A stretch of 26,222 nt of DNA from a virus, in IMG/VR virus record IMGVR_UViG_3300039448_000012, positions 1 to 26,222 of that record; one strand, 5' to 3'. The translations under genes were made by a program, and so were the position numbers. The notes below the pieces were generated by a model that ran no database searches, was not told the DNA's origin, and saw only the letters and a list, made by a program, of their open reading frames with translations. Shown in pieces: positions 15,714-22,776 of this stretch. The first letter of the stretch is position 1. The number at the start of each line of letters is the position of its first letter.

Positions 15714-16055
15714 CTATTGTGAGTTTGGGAAACTAGGGGTGGGCGGCATTGCGCGCCGATCCAAACGGACACGAATGTCCACCAGCGTTTCAAGAATGCG
15801 GTCTAGAGTGGCATCCTGGGCGCTGATCTTCTGCTCAACTTGCCGCAGTCGCGGGCTAATGCGGTCGAGCTGGTCCTCAAGCCGCTGGAAGTCGCCCAAC
15901 GCAACTGTACGCTCTTCGAGCTTGCTAAGCGCCTTTTCGGTGACCGACATACGAGTACTGAATTCACCCCAGGCAAACGCCAGGGTGATCAAAATGGTTA
16001 GCAGGCTCAGGATTGAACCAAGCGAAATATTCTTGTTGATGATCGGTTGAGACAT
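15714..16055 (-). CDS. Membrane-anchored coiled-coil protein of the lysis cassette
   Basis: This 113-residue protein has one N-terminal transmembrane helix (about residues 11-29, LGSILSLLTILITLAFAWG) followed by a long coiled coil with repeats such as RLEDQLDRISPRLRQVEQKI. It is first in the lysis cassette, with AAGGA before the ATG, and ends 9 nt before the holin/endolysin gene. The layout is like XhlA-type haemolysin-accessory proteins or small holin partners, but I see no diagnostic motif. A role in timing or anchoring the lysis machinery is inferred. Confidence 0.72.
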   Translation of the reverse strand: MSQPIINKNISLGSILSLLTILITLAFAWGEFSTRMSVTEKALSKLEERTVALGDFQRLEDQLDRISPRLRQVEQKISAQDATLDRILETLVDIRVRLDRRAMPPTPSFPNSQ

Positions 16056-16140
16056 TGCTCAGTCCTTGCCCTCTTTTGGACAGGCTCGCGCATTACGTGT
16101 CTTTTGACCTCTGGCTGTTTTCTAGAAGGTGCACTATCCG

Positions 16141-16168
16141 TTGACAGCTCGAAATTCCCGCCTAGAGT
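16141..16168 (+). promoter_or_regulatory. Sigma70-type promoter of the moron genes
   Basis: TTGACA at 16141-16146, 16-nt spacer, TAGAGT at 16163-16168. It is 50 nt upstream of the rightward gene at 16218 and on the strand opposite to the flanking operons, so these genes can be expressed in the lysogen. Confidence 0.65.
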
Positions 16169-16217
16169 TATCGACCATGGAAGCGCACACCCATAATGCA
16201 ACTATGAGAAAGCATCT

Positions 16218-16808
16218 ATGTCAGAAGAAAGCCGAGCATATTATTATGCGCTACAAAATATTGCGAGAGAGCGGACAGCCAATAGCCTAAACAAAAGACT
16301 GCTGAAAGATGGGGGGATTCAGAGGTGGGACAACCTGACGCTGTGTTCAATCATCGGTGACGATATTGGAGATGCTCTAGAATTTGCCGGAACAGAATGG
16401 GTGAAGCACTATGGCCCCGAGACCCACAATGGGTTCACGACTAGTTGGACCGACCTTGTTCACAGAAACCTCAGCGACACCGATCATTTCAATCTCGCAG
16501 TTTGGCAAAAAGTTGATGGCAACCAGGTGCTTGTAGCTCTCGCCATAGGAACACCATCCAACAAGAGAACTTATTTAACACTTAAGTGGATTGAAAGGTA
16601 TTTCGGACATTCTTATCTAGGAGGCAGAGCCCTTTGGCCGATTTTGACTTGCGCAGAAGAGTATGCAAGACTTCTTGAATGTAAGAAAATATTGATCAAA
16701 GACCCAGTTGACCCAGCAAAGTATGAGCGTTACGGGTACGAAGAATTTGTCCATCCAGGCGTGAGGCTTGGTGGAAACTACTTAGGAAAGGATATGACAG
16801 ATGGCTGA
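16218..16808 (+). CDS. GNAT-like acyltransferase-fold protein (moron)
   Basis: The 196-residue protein is not confidently assigned. Its C-terminal half looks like the end of a GNAT fold: IERYFGHSYLGGRALWPILTCAEEYARLLECKKILIKD, then KYERYGYEEF, which parallels the 'A..YE..GF' element of N-acetyltransferases, and a terminal strand. The typical acetyl-CoA loop (R/Q-x-x-G-x-G/A) is not clear, so activity is uncertain. Codon use and base composition are visibly more AT-rich than in neighbours. The gene has its own promoter and a partner overlapping by 8 nt, and lies against the flanking operons, which suggests a transferred lysogenic-conversion gene. Confidence 0.72.
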   Translation: MSEESRAYYYALQNIARERTANSLNKRLLKDGGIQRWDNLTLCSIIGDDIGDALEFAGTEWVKHYGPETHNGFTTSWTDLVHRNLSDTDHFNLAVWQKVDGNQVLVALAIGTPSNKRTYLTLKWIERYFGHSYLGGRALWPILTCAEEYARLLECKKILIKDPVDPAKYERYGYEEFVHPGVRLGGNYLGKDMTDG

Positions 16809-17028
16809 TGTACAAAACAAGCCTGTCGTGAGCGACGATATGCAAGCCGGGATTCTGGCTGCGATGAAGCGCGCCGAGTCCGTTCCTGTGCGCGCGACCC
16901 TAATTGACGATATGACGAAAGAGGAATGGCTTAGCGAAGACGTTCACGACTGGGACATCAACGCTGGTTCTGAATCTTATGTCGATGAAATCGACAATAT
17001 TGACAAGAAAGTTGAGAACGCGGCCTAA
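16801..17028 (+). CDS. Small acidic protein paired with the GNAT-like moron gene
   Basis: The 75-residue protein overlaps the GNAT-like gene by 8 nt and ends just before a strong terminator. It is strongly acidic, with clusters such as IDDMTKEEW, SEDVHDWDIN and VDEIDNIDKK, and has no transmembrane segment or recognised domain. The pairing and stoichiometric coupling recall toxin/antitoxin or effector/immunity pairs, but in known GNAT toxin systems the antitoxin is a DNA-binding RHH protein encoded first. A binding partner or DNA-mimic role is only speculation. I do not recognise a family. Confidence 0.68.
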   Translation: MADVQNKPVVSDDMQAGILAAMKRAESVPVRATLIDDMTKEEWLSEDVHDWDINAGSESYVDEIDNIDKKVENAA

Positions 17029-17052
17029 GCCCAGCTCTGTTAGATTGCTTAT

Positions 17053-17083
17053 AAAGCCCTGGCATTTGCCGGGGCTTTTGTTC
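17053..17083 (+). terminator. Rho-independent terminator after the moron
   Basis: AAAGCCC and GGGCTTT form the outer stem, with GGC/GCC inside and an ATTT loop (17053-17078), followed by TTGTTCTTT. It is 25 nt after the acidic-protein stop. The stem is symmetric enough to also stop the convergent leftward operon that ends at 17107. Confidence 0.85.
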
Positions 17084-17106
17084 TTTCAGACGGACAACAC
17101 TGGCGG

Positions 17107-17706
17107 TTAGCTTGGCGGTGACTGCCCCTCGGACGCAGGCAGCATCAAGCGCGGGCGCCAGTAACCCGCAAGATCCAACAGGGCCAGGACGGTCTTTTGT
17201 TCGACCCCTAGCTCTTGGCCAATCTCGGCAGCCGTGGCGCCGCCATCATTGAGCCGCATGGCGTGGTCAGCCAGATATGCCTTGCGCAGGCCGTGACAGC
17301 TGGGAAGTTCGACAATGCAATTGCCATGGCTGAAACTGAGGCGCGTTGCATCCTCATGGCCGATCATAGAGGCGATGCGATGTTCTTCGGTCATTTCGGA
17401 CGGAATATACAGTGAACGCCGCCAACGGCGTTTTCCGCTCGCCCTTGTGCCTTCCACCAGCCGCACAGCATTGCCCCGGCCAATCACCTCGGCAATCTCT
17501 TCCATGGATTCAGGGAGGGGCACCCGCTGTCCGCGCCCTTCGGCAAATTCGGCCAATGGGTATCGCACCACCTCGGGCAGATCCAGCTGCTTGGCCTTCG
17601 ATTTTGGTGCAGGTGTACGCGCTGCAGAACGCCCAGCGCGCTGGGCTTGTTCCAGCAGGCTGCGCAGCTGTCTGTTTTCCTCTTTCAGCTCCTGCTCCAC
17701 GCCCAT
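17107..17706 (-). CDS. Mor-like transcription activator (late-gene regulator)
   Basis: The 199-residue protein has an N-terminal coiled coil and basic linker (residues 1-40). A Mor-type core follows, with two similar halves: ESMEEIAEVIGRGNAVRLVEGT ... SLYIPSEM and EHRIASMIGHEDATRLSF ... CIVELPS. It ends in a helix-turn-helix, GATAAEIGQELGVEQKTVLALL (about 156-178). Mor/C proteins of Mu switch on middle and late promoters that lack a good -35. Being the last early gene and pointing toward the lysis and morphogenesis genes fits such a role. The gene follows the nuclease gene with a 3-nt gap. Confidence 0.75.
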   Translation of the reverse strand: MGVEQELKEENRQLRSLLEQAQRAGRSAARTPAPKSKAKQLDLPEVVRYPLAEFAEGRGQRVPLPESMEEIAEVIGRGNAVRLVEGTRASGKRRWRRSLYIPSEMTEEHRIASMIGHEDATRLSFSHGNCIVELPSCHGLRKAYLADHAMRLNDGGATAAEIGQELGVEQKTVLALLDLAGYWRPRLMLPASEGQSPPS

Positions 17707-17709
17707 GAC

Positions 17710-18123
17710 CTAGCCCTTTGCCTTGGTCACAAGGATTTCCATCCCCTGGGCGGCCAGGATCGCTTTCTTGATCTTGAACACGTCTGTTTCGTGACCCTTG
17801 CGGTCCTCGATCACTGTGATGCCCAGCGCGTTATCGACATAGACAAAATCTGCCCGATAGACCCGCTCTTGCTTTCCGCTGTCCGTCATTATCGGGCCAT
17901 CACGCCCCATCAGTGCAATATCAACTTGGCGCTTTAGTCCGCATATCTCCCCTGCCTTCTGCAAGAGCTTCAACTCTTCCCATCGCTGGGCCTCTGTCTT
18001 GCTGTCATGGTCGATGCCGTCTGGCGTGGTGGTGCGCTGGGCGCCTCTTACCCGTCTACGGTCCTCTGTCGACTTGCTGACGTGCTGATCGCGGTACTGC
18101 TCTGCCGTCAACCTCTCTGTCAT
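17710..18123 (-). CDS. DUF1064-type phage nuclease-like protein
   Basis: This 137-residue protein matches the DUF1064 pattern. It has SKTEAQRWEELKLLQKAGEI (Glu44), GLKRQVDIAL, YRADFVYVDN (Asp92) and VIEDRKG (Glu106, Lys109), followed by TDVFKIKKAIL. The spaced E...D...E-x-x-K residues are those of a PD-(D/E)XK/VRR-like nuclease core. A Holliday-junction or recombination-associated role has been suggested for relatives. It sits between the FtsK-gamma/GapR fusion and the Mor-like gene with 3-nt gaps on both sides. Confidence 0.83.
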   Translation of the reverse strand: MTERLTAEQYRDQHVSKSTEDRRRVRGAQRTTTPDGIDHDSKTEAQRWEELKLLQKAGEICGLKRQVDIALMGRDGPIMTDSGKQERVYRADFVYVDNALGITVIEDRKGHETDVFKIKKAILAAQGMEILVTKAKG

Positions 18124-18126
18124 GGT

Positions 18127-18780
18127 TCAGCCCATCCCCAGCGCTTCTTTGTACATGTCGAGAACCGCCTCTTCTTCGGCGATATCGTCTTTGTCGCGCT
18201 TTCGAAGGGCGATCAGCTTGCGGAGGGCTTTTGTGTCGTATCCGCGCCCCTTGGCTTCGGCCATGACCTCTTTCTGTTGGTCCGCAATATCCTTCTTTTC
18301 TGCGTCCAGGCGCTCAAAGCGCTCAACAAACTGACGCAACTCTCCTGCTGTCGCCCGGTATGCAGAGTCCGCGGCATTGTCGAAATCTGGGTCTGCCTTC
18401 ATAGGGGGCTTGCCCTGGCTTTCGCACTGCTTTTTATGGGCGCTCTTGAGGGCCTTAGCCGCGATATCATCAGAGGCGCCTGCCAGGGCCTCGACAATGG
18501 TCGCCCGGTCTGCGTCCTCTGGAATTGCAGCCTGCAGTGCAATTGCCGTGCGGATCGTCTCGACCGTGGCCACTTCGCGCTTTCCAATATGATCGGCTGC
18601 AGAAACAATGCCCTGCTCTTCCAGGCGATCCATCAGGCGGGAGGCCTTATTGTAGCCGATGGCAAGGTGCCTCTGAACAAATGAGGTGCTGGCCCTACCC
18701 TCCTTCACGACCAATGCGGCCGCACGGAAAAAGAGGGCGTCACCTTCGGATTTCAACGGTTCTGATGGGTTATCAAGCAT
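18127..18780 (-). CDS. FtsK gamma domain fused to GapR (DUF2312) domain
   Basis: The 217-residue protein combines two DNA-binding modules usually found in different host proteins. Residues about 12-72 are a winged-helix FtsK gamma domain: DALFFRAAALVV, RASTSFVQRHLAIGYNKASRLMDRLE and QGIVS with GKREV. These match the part of FtsK that reads KOPS. Residues about 140-216 are GapR: ELRQFVERFERLDAEKKDI, EVMAEAKGRGYDTKALRKLI and EEEAVLDMYKEAL, a coiled-coil protein that clamps overtwisted DNA. The linker (73-139) is helical. No FtsK motor is present. The ATG follows AAAGGA. It lies between ssb and the nuclease gene. Confidence 0.92.
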   Translation of the reverse strand: MLDNPSEPLKSEGDALFFRAAALVVKEGRASTSFVQRHLAIGYNKASRLMDRLEEQGIVSAADHIGKREVATVETIRTAIALQAAIPEDADRATIVEALAGASDDIAAKALKSAHKKQCESQGKPPMKADPDFDNAADSAYRATAGELRQFVERFERLDAEKKDIADQQKEVMAEAKGRGYDTKALRKLIALRKRDKDDIAEEEAVLDMYKEALGMG

Positions 18781-18795
18781 TGCTGGTCCTTTCCG

Positions 18796-19302
18796 CTAGA
18801 ATGGGATTTCGTCATCGTCGATGCTGTGGCCTGCATCACTGCCATAGCCCTGAGAGCCGCGGTCATAGCCTCCCCCCTGGCTGCCGCCCTGTGAGTGCCC
18901 AGAACCACTTGAGCCGCCATAACCGTCCTGCCCGCTGTCCTGTGACCCGTTCCGGCCATCCAGCATGGTTAGCGTGGCTCCAAACCCCTGCAGCACGACC
19001 TCTGTGCTGTACCGGTCATTGCCGCTCTGATCCTGCCACTTGCGGGTGCGGAGCTGGCCCTCGATGTAGACCTTGGAACCTTTCTTGAGGAACTGCTCTG
19101 CGATACGCACCAGGCCCTCGCTTAGGATCGAAACCGAATGCCATTCAGTGCGCTCGCGGCGCTCTCCGGTGTTCCGGTCCTTCCAGGTCTCAGAGGTGGC
19201 AATGCGCAGGTTGCAGACCTTGCCGCCGTTCTGGAAGTTCCGGACCTCTGGGTCACGGCCCAAGTTGCCGATCAAGATCACCTTGTTGACGGAACCGGCC
19301 AT
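18796..19302 (-). CDS. ssb: Single-stranded DNA-binding protein
   Basis: The 168-residue protein is a bacterial-type SSB. It has the OB-fold opening [21 protein letters not shown], then [18 protein letters not shown] and [19 protein letters not shown] Gly/Ser/Gln-rich linker leads to the acidic tip DDDEIPF used to recruit partner proteins. A longer in-frame reading exists, but this ATG is the canonical SSB start and overlaps the stop of the 23-codon gene as TAATG. It coats single strands during phage replication. Confidence 0.97.
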   Translation of the reverse strand: MAGSVNKVILIGNLGRDPEVRNFQNGGKVCNLRIATSETWKDRNTGERRERTEWHSVSILSEGLVRIAEQFLKKGSKVYIEGQLRTRKWQDQSGNDRYSTEVVLQGFGATLTMLDGRNGSQDSGQDGYGGSSGSGHSQGGSQGGGYDRGSQGYGSDAGHSIDDDEIPF

Positions 19303-19373
19303 TATGCAGCCCAAGATTTCCGGCTGGCCTCGTTTTCCAGCATGGCTAGAGCTTTCATCGCTGCAACACTCAT
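19302..19373 (-). CDS. 23-residue microprotein linking two coupled genes
   Basis: A short reading frame runs from an ATG at 19373-19371 to a TAA at 19304-19302. The product is [19 protein letters not shown] plus SWAA. The start overlaps the upstream stop as ATGA, and its stop overlaps the ssb start as TAATG, so it would carry ribosomes from one gene to the next. It is the only open frame that fills the 67-nt gap. It has no Shine-Dalgarno sequence of its own and may work mainly as a translational relay. Not recognised as a known family. Confidence 0.6.
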   Translation of the reverse strand: MSVAAMKALAMLENEASRKSWAA

Positions 19374-19666
19374 CTGCGCTTTCCTTCCTGGTCGGCTTTG
19401 AGCCGCTGGCCAGCATGCTTGAGCGCGCGGGCGATATCAGCGGCGTGGGGGTTTTGTTTGGGAGAGCGCCGGGCCAGCCCCTGCTGAATGCGATAGGCGC
19501 CTCTGATCTCATCCAGGCTGTTCAAACGCATGCGGCGCGGCACGGGGCCGATTGGGCCGCGCTGGGGCGCTCTCACCATGCAGTCACCAAGCTCTAGGTC
19601 GACGGTGACCACTACCTCGCCAAAAGTGACGCCGTGCTTGTCTGGGTTTGTGTGCTGCAGGCTCAT
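19370..19666 (-). CDS. Small basic protein of the replication operon, unknown
   Basis: The 98-residue protein has a beta-type N-terminus ([20 protein letters not shown]), a proline- and arginine-rich middle ([15 protein letters not shown]), then a helical basic C-terminus ([22 protein letters not shown]). No motif was recognised. The ATG at 19666 overlaps the replication-gene stop (ATGA) and is preferred over an upstream start lying deep inside that gene. Its context suggests a DNA-binding or replication accessory role, which is inference. Confidence 0.72.
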   Translation of the reverse strand: MSLQHTNPDKHGVTFGEVVVTVDLELGDCMVRAPQRGPIGPVPRRMRLNSLDEIRGAYRIQQGLARRSPKQNPHAADIARALKHAGQRLKADQEGKRR

Positions 19667-20598
19667 ACGTTGATCCCCGCAGCCCGGCACTGCTCGACGG
19701 TCACCAAACGCGCTATGATGCACTCACCAGCCTGGCTGGCCTTGATGGTGCGGGCCCAGGGCTTGCCAGCGATGATATCCTTGGCGCGCTCTTCCAGAAC
19801 CTTCTGCGGATCGACTGCGGCAACGGGCTTGGTGACGTGCTGGCGCCAGCGCTTATCCTCGATCCAGTTCTCGGAATATTTGATGTAGCGAGACTGGTTG
19901 CCCTGCTGCTCGACGGCATAGGCCTTGGCCCCTGCCAGGATCTCGGCTGGGTCTGCACCATCGCCCAGCGCATTGCGAAGTGCATCCTGGGTTTTCTCGG
20001 TATCGCCCATCCTGGGGAAGGCATCGGCGAACTGATCGAAGAAACCAGAAAAATCAAAATCTGGATTGTGCGGGGCGTCAGCCTCGCAATTTGTCTTTTG
20101 GTCTTTCTTAAGAGAGTTGTTCTTTCTTAAGGGGCCTGATTTTCCCGCTGGCGGTGAAAACCCGCCCGCCGATAAACAAGGCTCACGGTGAACACCGTTT
20201 TCGGTCTCGTCACCGGGGGCCTTGTTTTCAGGCTCACGGTGATCGGGGGCAACTTCTACATTTTGCGTTACGTTCTCGCCTTGTTCTCCCGCATCTTGTG
20301 CCGTGGGTTCGTCGATCACTTCCCATTCGTAGCCGTCCAACTGGCCAGCAGCGTTCTGCTTTGGGCGAATGATCAGATACCCGGCAGTCTTAAGCTCGCG
20401 AATGATGCGCTGATATTTGTCTTTGCCGCACCCAAGAATTTCCATGGATTTGTTGCGATAGAAAACCCATTCTTCACTGCATGACATGATGTAACACAGC
20501 ATCAGCCGCGCCTCTGCCGTCAGTGATGTGTTGCGAATAACCGAGTTCGGTATGGTCGAGTATCCCGACCGTCTCCGAACCCTTACAGCTTGGCTCAT
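19663..20598 (-). CDS. Phage replication protein with N-terminal winged helix
   Basis: This 311-residue protein has the layout of phage replisome organisers. Residues about 1-85 form a winged-helix domain (PNSVIRNTSLTAEARLMLCYIMS, then KSMEILGCGKDKYQRIIRELKTAGYL). Residues about 90-185 are an acidic, low-complexity linker. Residues about 190-275 contain FFDQFADAFPRMGDTEKTQDALRNAL and RYIKYSENWIEDKRWRQ, the helical element typical of O/DnaD-like phage initiators. It would bind the origin and load host helicase. It overlaps the methyltransferase-like gene by 4 nt. Origin repeats inside the gene are not obvious to the eye. Confidence 0.8.
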   Translation of the reverse strand: MSQAVRVRRRSGYSTIPNSVIRNTSLTAEARLMLCYIMSCSEEWVFYRNKSMEILGCGKDKYQRIIRELKTAGYLIIRPKQNAAGQLDGYEWEVIDEPTAQDAGEQGENVTQNVEVAPDHREPENKAPGDETENGVHREPCLSAGGFSPPAGKSGPLRKNNSLKKDQKTNCEADAPHNPDFDFSGFFDQFADAFPRMGDTEKTQDALRNALGDGADPAEILAGAKAYAVEQQGNQSRYIKYSENWIEDKRWRQHVTKPVAAVDPQKVLEERAKDIIAGKPWARTIKASQAGECIIARLVTVEQCRAAGINV

Positions 20599-21131
20599 GC
20601 TGCCCTCCCGATGAATTCGGCTGGCCCGGCAAAACTCTGATCAAACAGATACCAGGCGCAGTTATCTTTTCCGGCGTGTTTGCTGCCCTCGATCCAGCGC
20701 ACGCGCCCAATGGACACGATCTTGCGCAGGTGTGGCAGGTAGGGGGCGGCTTGGCGGGTATGGACCCAATCAGCATCGAACAGCAGCCACGTGGGCCGCA
20801 TAGCTGAAAAGTGCAGGATCATCGGGTGAAGGATGAACCGCGACCAAGCCGGGTTTGTTATGATATGCGTGGCGCCCGTGGCATCCACATCACTGCGAGA
20901 GGTTGCCAGCGCGTCCAAGCGAAAGACCCGTTCGTCGCGTGGCTCGATATCACTGGCGACAACGCACTCGAGGCCGTAGCGCTCGAGGTGGTTCACCAGA
21001 TCCAACTGACCCGCGCAAGGCTCCCAGAAACGGCACCAGGAGGGCAAGTGGCCCAGTAGAGGGACAACTGCTGCCTCTGGGGTGTCGTAAGTGTCCAGAG
21101 CGCGGCGTTTGAAGGCGCTACGCTTGCCCAT
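20595..21131 (-). CDS. Phage DNA methyltransferase-like protein
   Basis: The 178-residue protein has the methyltransferase motif I-like WEPCAG (residues 36-41), an acidic DIEP motif II (61-64) and a motif IV-like ITNPAW (91-96), the NPPY/W slot of N6-adenine enzymes with Ala in place of the second Pro. Its short length and missing target domain resemble phage proteins of uncertain activity. The ATG at 21131 has AAAGGTGG upstream and is preferred over the GTG 9 nt earlier. It opens the tightly coupled replication operon. Confidence 0.78.
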   Translation of the reverse strand: MGKRSAFKRRALDTYDTPEAAVVPLLGHLPSWCRFWEPCAGQLDLVNHLERYGLECVVASDIEPRDERVFRLDALATSRSDVDATGATHIITNPAWSRFILHPMILHFSAMRPTWLLFDADWVHTRQAAPYLPHLRKIVSIGRVRWIEGSKHAGKDNCAWYLFDQSFAGPAEFIGRAA

Positions 21132-21606
21132 GGCACCCACCTTTCATAAAAGGGTGGCAGTGACGGGAGAACCCGCCTCTGGCGCCTGCCTGCGCCCCAG
21201 TGACTACACTTACCGGCCCATTAGGGTCCAATCGGACGCGCCGGGTCCGGTTTGCAGTGCAGCCTTTTTGTTCCGCTGTCCCGTGATGTTCAGCGTGAAA
21301 GACTCCCGGCGCGTGTTCGGAATTGGAAAAAGTGCCAGAGGCGCGCGATTGAGAATCACGAAACCCTGCAATTCTTGAAAACCGTGGGATGCGCGACAGG
21401 TGTAGAGACCTGCCGCGCGCATTCATCCCACACACCAAAGGAGAAGATGCAGGATGAAAACTGTTGTCTGAAACCCTTACATGGCTTGCGCTCGCGCAAC
21501 CTCTGGCAGATATTCCAGGCATTGAGAAAAGTTTTTGATTGCGGGCCGCACCTCGCACGCGCGACCCGCTACACCCCTTGCTTCGCAAACAAGAAAGGAG
21601 CGATCC
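21132..21606. other. 475-bp divergent noncoding region with a long hairpin
   Basis: No convincing full-length gene is present. A strong imperfect hairpin occupies 21384-21431. Its outer stem is GTGGGAT/ATCCCAC, and its inner stem GCGCG-a-CAGGT/ACCTG-c-CGCGC has a 6-nt GTAGAG loop and a 6-nt bulge on the right side. Just after it, AAAGGAG precedes an ATG at 21447 opening a 72-codon frame that overlaps the next gene in another phase. That frame lacks a protein-like pattern and I do not call it. Promoters for both flanking genes must lie here, but no clear sigma70 pair is visible. Confidence 0.6.
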
Positions 21607-22230
21607 TTGGAATTTTTGATTCAGAGCCGATCCAGCGGCAGCCAATACATCATCGGCGTATTTGAGGAAGACGGGAGGCCCGTCATGACTTGCACCTGTC
21701 CAGCAGGTGAAATGGGAAGTTTTTGCAAACACCGCATCGCGTTGATTGAGGGCGACTTTTCCGAAGTGATCCGCTCCACACACGACCCAGTAGAGATTGG
21801 GCCCGCTTTGGCCGGTTCTGAACTCAGCGCATCCATTTCGAGAATGCGAGACCAAGAACAGGCCATCAAAGCAGCCCAGGCTGAACTGAGAGGCATAAAG
21901 AAGGGCGTCGCCCGCCTGATGAATGGGAGCGACCGCTTTGCCCACACTTATCAGCTGTCCATTGATGCAAGGCCTGAAACGGTAGAAGACCAGATAGGCA
22001 CTGGTCCGCTTGCAGGCACGACCATTGTGTTTACCGGGAAGCTTGAAAAAATGACGCGTGACGAAGCCAAAACCAGTGCCGAACAAAACGGCGCCAAGGT
22101 TTCTGGGTCCGTTTCCCGGAGTACAGATATCCTGGTGGCGGGCCCTGGCGCGGGGTCGAAAGAGCAAAAGGCTAGAGACTTCGGCGCTAAGGTGGTCACT
22201 GAAAGCGAGTACCTTGCTTTGATTGACTAG
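21607..22230 (+). CDS. SWIM zinc finger and BRCT domain protein
   Basis: The 207-residue protein starts at TTG (21607), with AAAGGAG placed 6 nt upstream. Residues about 1-50 form a SWIM zinc finger with Cys29-x-Cys31 and Cys40-x-His42 (CTCPAG, FCKH). Residues about 85-110 are a short coiled coil. Residues about 131-207 are a BRCT domain of the DNA-ligase type: [42 protein letters not shown]-like spacing and [12 protein letters not shown]. Both modules bind DNA or DNA-damage proteins. The gene is reversed against the early operon and ends 8 nt before a convergent gene. It has no catalytic domain. Confidence 0.88.
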   Translation: MEFLIQSRSSGSQYIIGVFEEDGRPVMTCTCPAGEMGSFCKHRIALIEGDFSEVIRSTHDPVEIGPALAGSELSASISRMRDQEQAIKAAQAELRGIKKGVARLMNGSDRFAHTYQLSIDARPETVEDQIGTGPLAGTTIVFTGKLEKMTRDEAKTSAEQNGAKVSGSVSRSTDILVAGPGAGSKEQKARDFGAKVVTESEYLALID

Positions 22231-22238
22231 CAATCCGC

Positions 22239-22562
22239 TCATGCCGCCTGCTCCACCATTTCGCCAAAGAAATCAGGGGCAGACGGATCTGTAAGGATGA
22301 CCAACAGCGCGATATGGCTGGCTGGGGCTGTTACCGCGCCCCACCAGTTGAGCGCGGTCTGAAAGCTCACGTCGCAAAACAGCGCCACATCGCGAGGGCT
22401 GGCAAAGCGCTGCCGGAAATAGGCCGACCAAAGGTCAGGCGCGCTCACTTTGAGCGCATAGGGCTCAAACTTATTTGACCAAGACTTTTGCCCAGCGCGC
22501 GACACATCCTGCGAGCATGGATAGTCGTTGTTCACAATCAGGGTCAGACGGGGGAGGCTCAT
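22239..22562 (-). CDS. Early phage protein with helix-turn-helix-like segment
   Basis: The 107-residue protein is the second gene after the Cro-like gene, with an ATGA overlap, in the place of cII in lambda. A segment at about residues 52-85 (ASPRDVALFCDVSFQTALNWWGAV) reads like a helix-turn-helix of an antirepressor or regulator, preceded by a YALKVSAPDLWSAYFRQRF helix. No further domain was recognised. It ends 8 nt from the stop of the SWIM-BRCT gene on the other strand. A regulatory role is probable from context and pattern but unproven. Confidence 0.7.
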   Translation of the reverse strand: MSLPRLTLIVNNDYPCSQDVSRAGQKSWSNKFEPYALKVSAPDLWSAYFRQRFASPRDVALFCDVSFQTALNWWGAVTAPASHIALLVILTDPSAPDFFGEMVEQAA

Positions 22563-22771
22563 GCTGCACCCTCCGCTGCAGGGACTGGCGCGGGATTGTC
22601 AGCCATATAGGCGCGGAGCCGTTCGGCCACGTCCAAAGTGCAACTCTTGCCATCTTTCAGGCGGTGATAAAGTCGACTGTTCCCAACGCCTCGGCTGGTA
22701 ACCGTCGCAGGAGCGACTCCCCTCGAAGAGGCAAAAGTCTCAATCTCCAATATCAGCTGTGCAGTAATCAT
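22559..22771 (-). CDS. Cro-like small regulator
   Basis: This 70-residue protein is divergent to the repressor gene. Its pattern (LILEIETFASSRGVAPATVTSRGVGNSRLYHRLKDGKSCTLDVAERLRAYM) resembles small one-domain regulators of alphaproteobacterial phages with 'A..T..R...N....RL..G.....T.ERVRAFM' spacing. It should compete with the repressor at the shared operators and shift expression to the lytic path. There is no Shine-Dalgarno sequence before the ATG, and the predicted promoter places the transcript start at or next to the ATG, so the mRNA is probably leaderless. Confidence 0.78.
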   Translation of the reverse strand: MITAQLILEIETFASSRGVAPATVTSRGVGNSRLYHRLKDGKSCTLDVAERLRAYMADNPAPVPAAEGAA

Positions 22772-22776
22772 GCAGT

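Noticed and set aside
16178-16300. Short out-of-phase ATG frame upstream of the GNAT-like gene
   Set aside because: It ends after about 38 codons, overlaps the real gene and has no protein-like pattern.
21447-21665. 72-codon frame after AAAGGAG, overlapping the SWIM-BRCT start
   Set aside because: The spacing is too short for good initiation and the protein is not domain-like. It is noted only within the noncoding-region entry.
21118-22242. 374-codon minus-strand frame
   Set aside because: It runs antisense through the SWIM-BRCT gene and across the divergent noncoding region, with low-complexity, Cys/Ser/Arg-rich sequence. The plus-strand gene has two recognisable domains and a good ribosome binding site.
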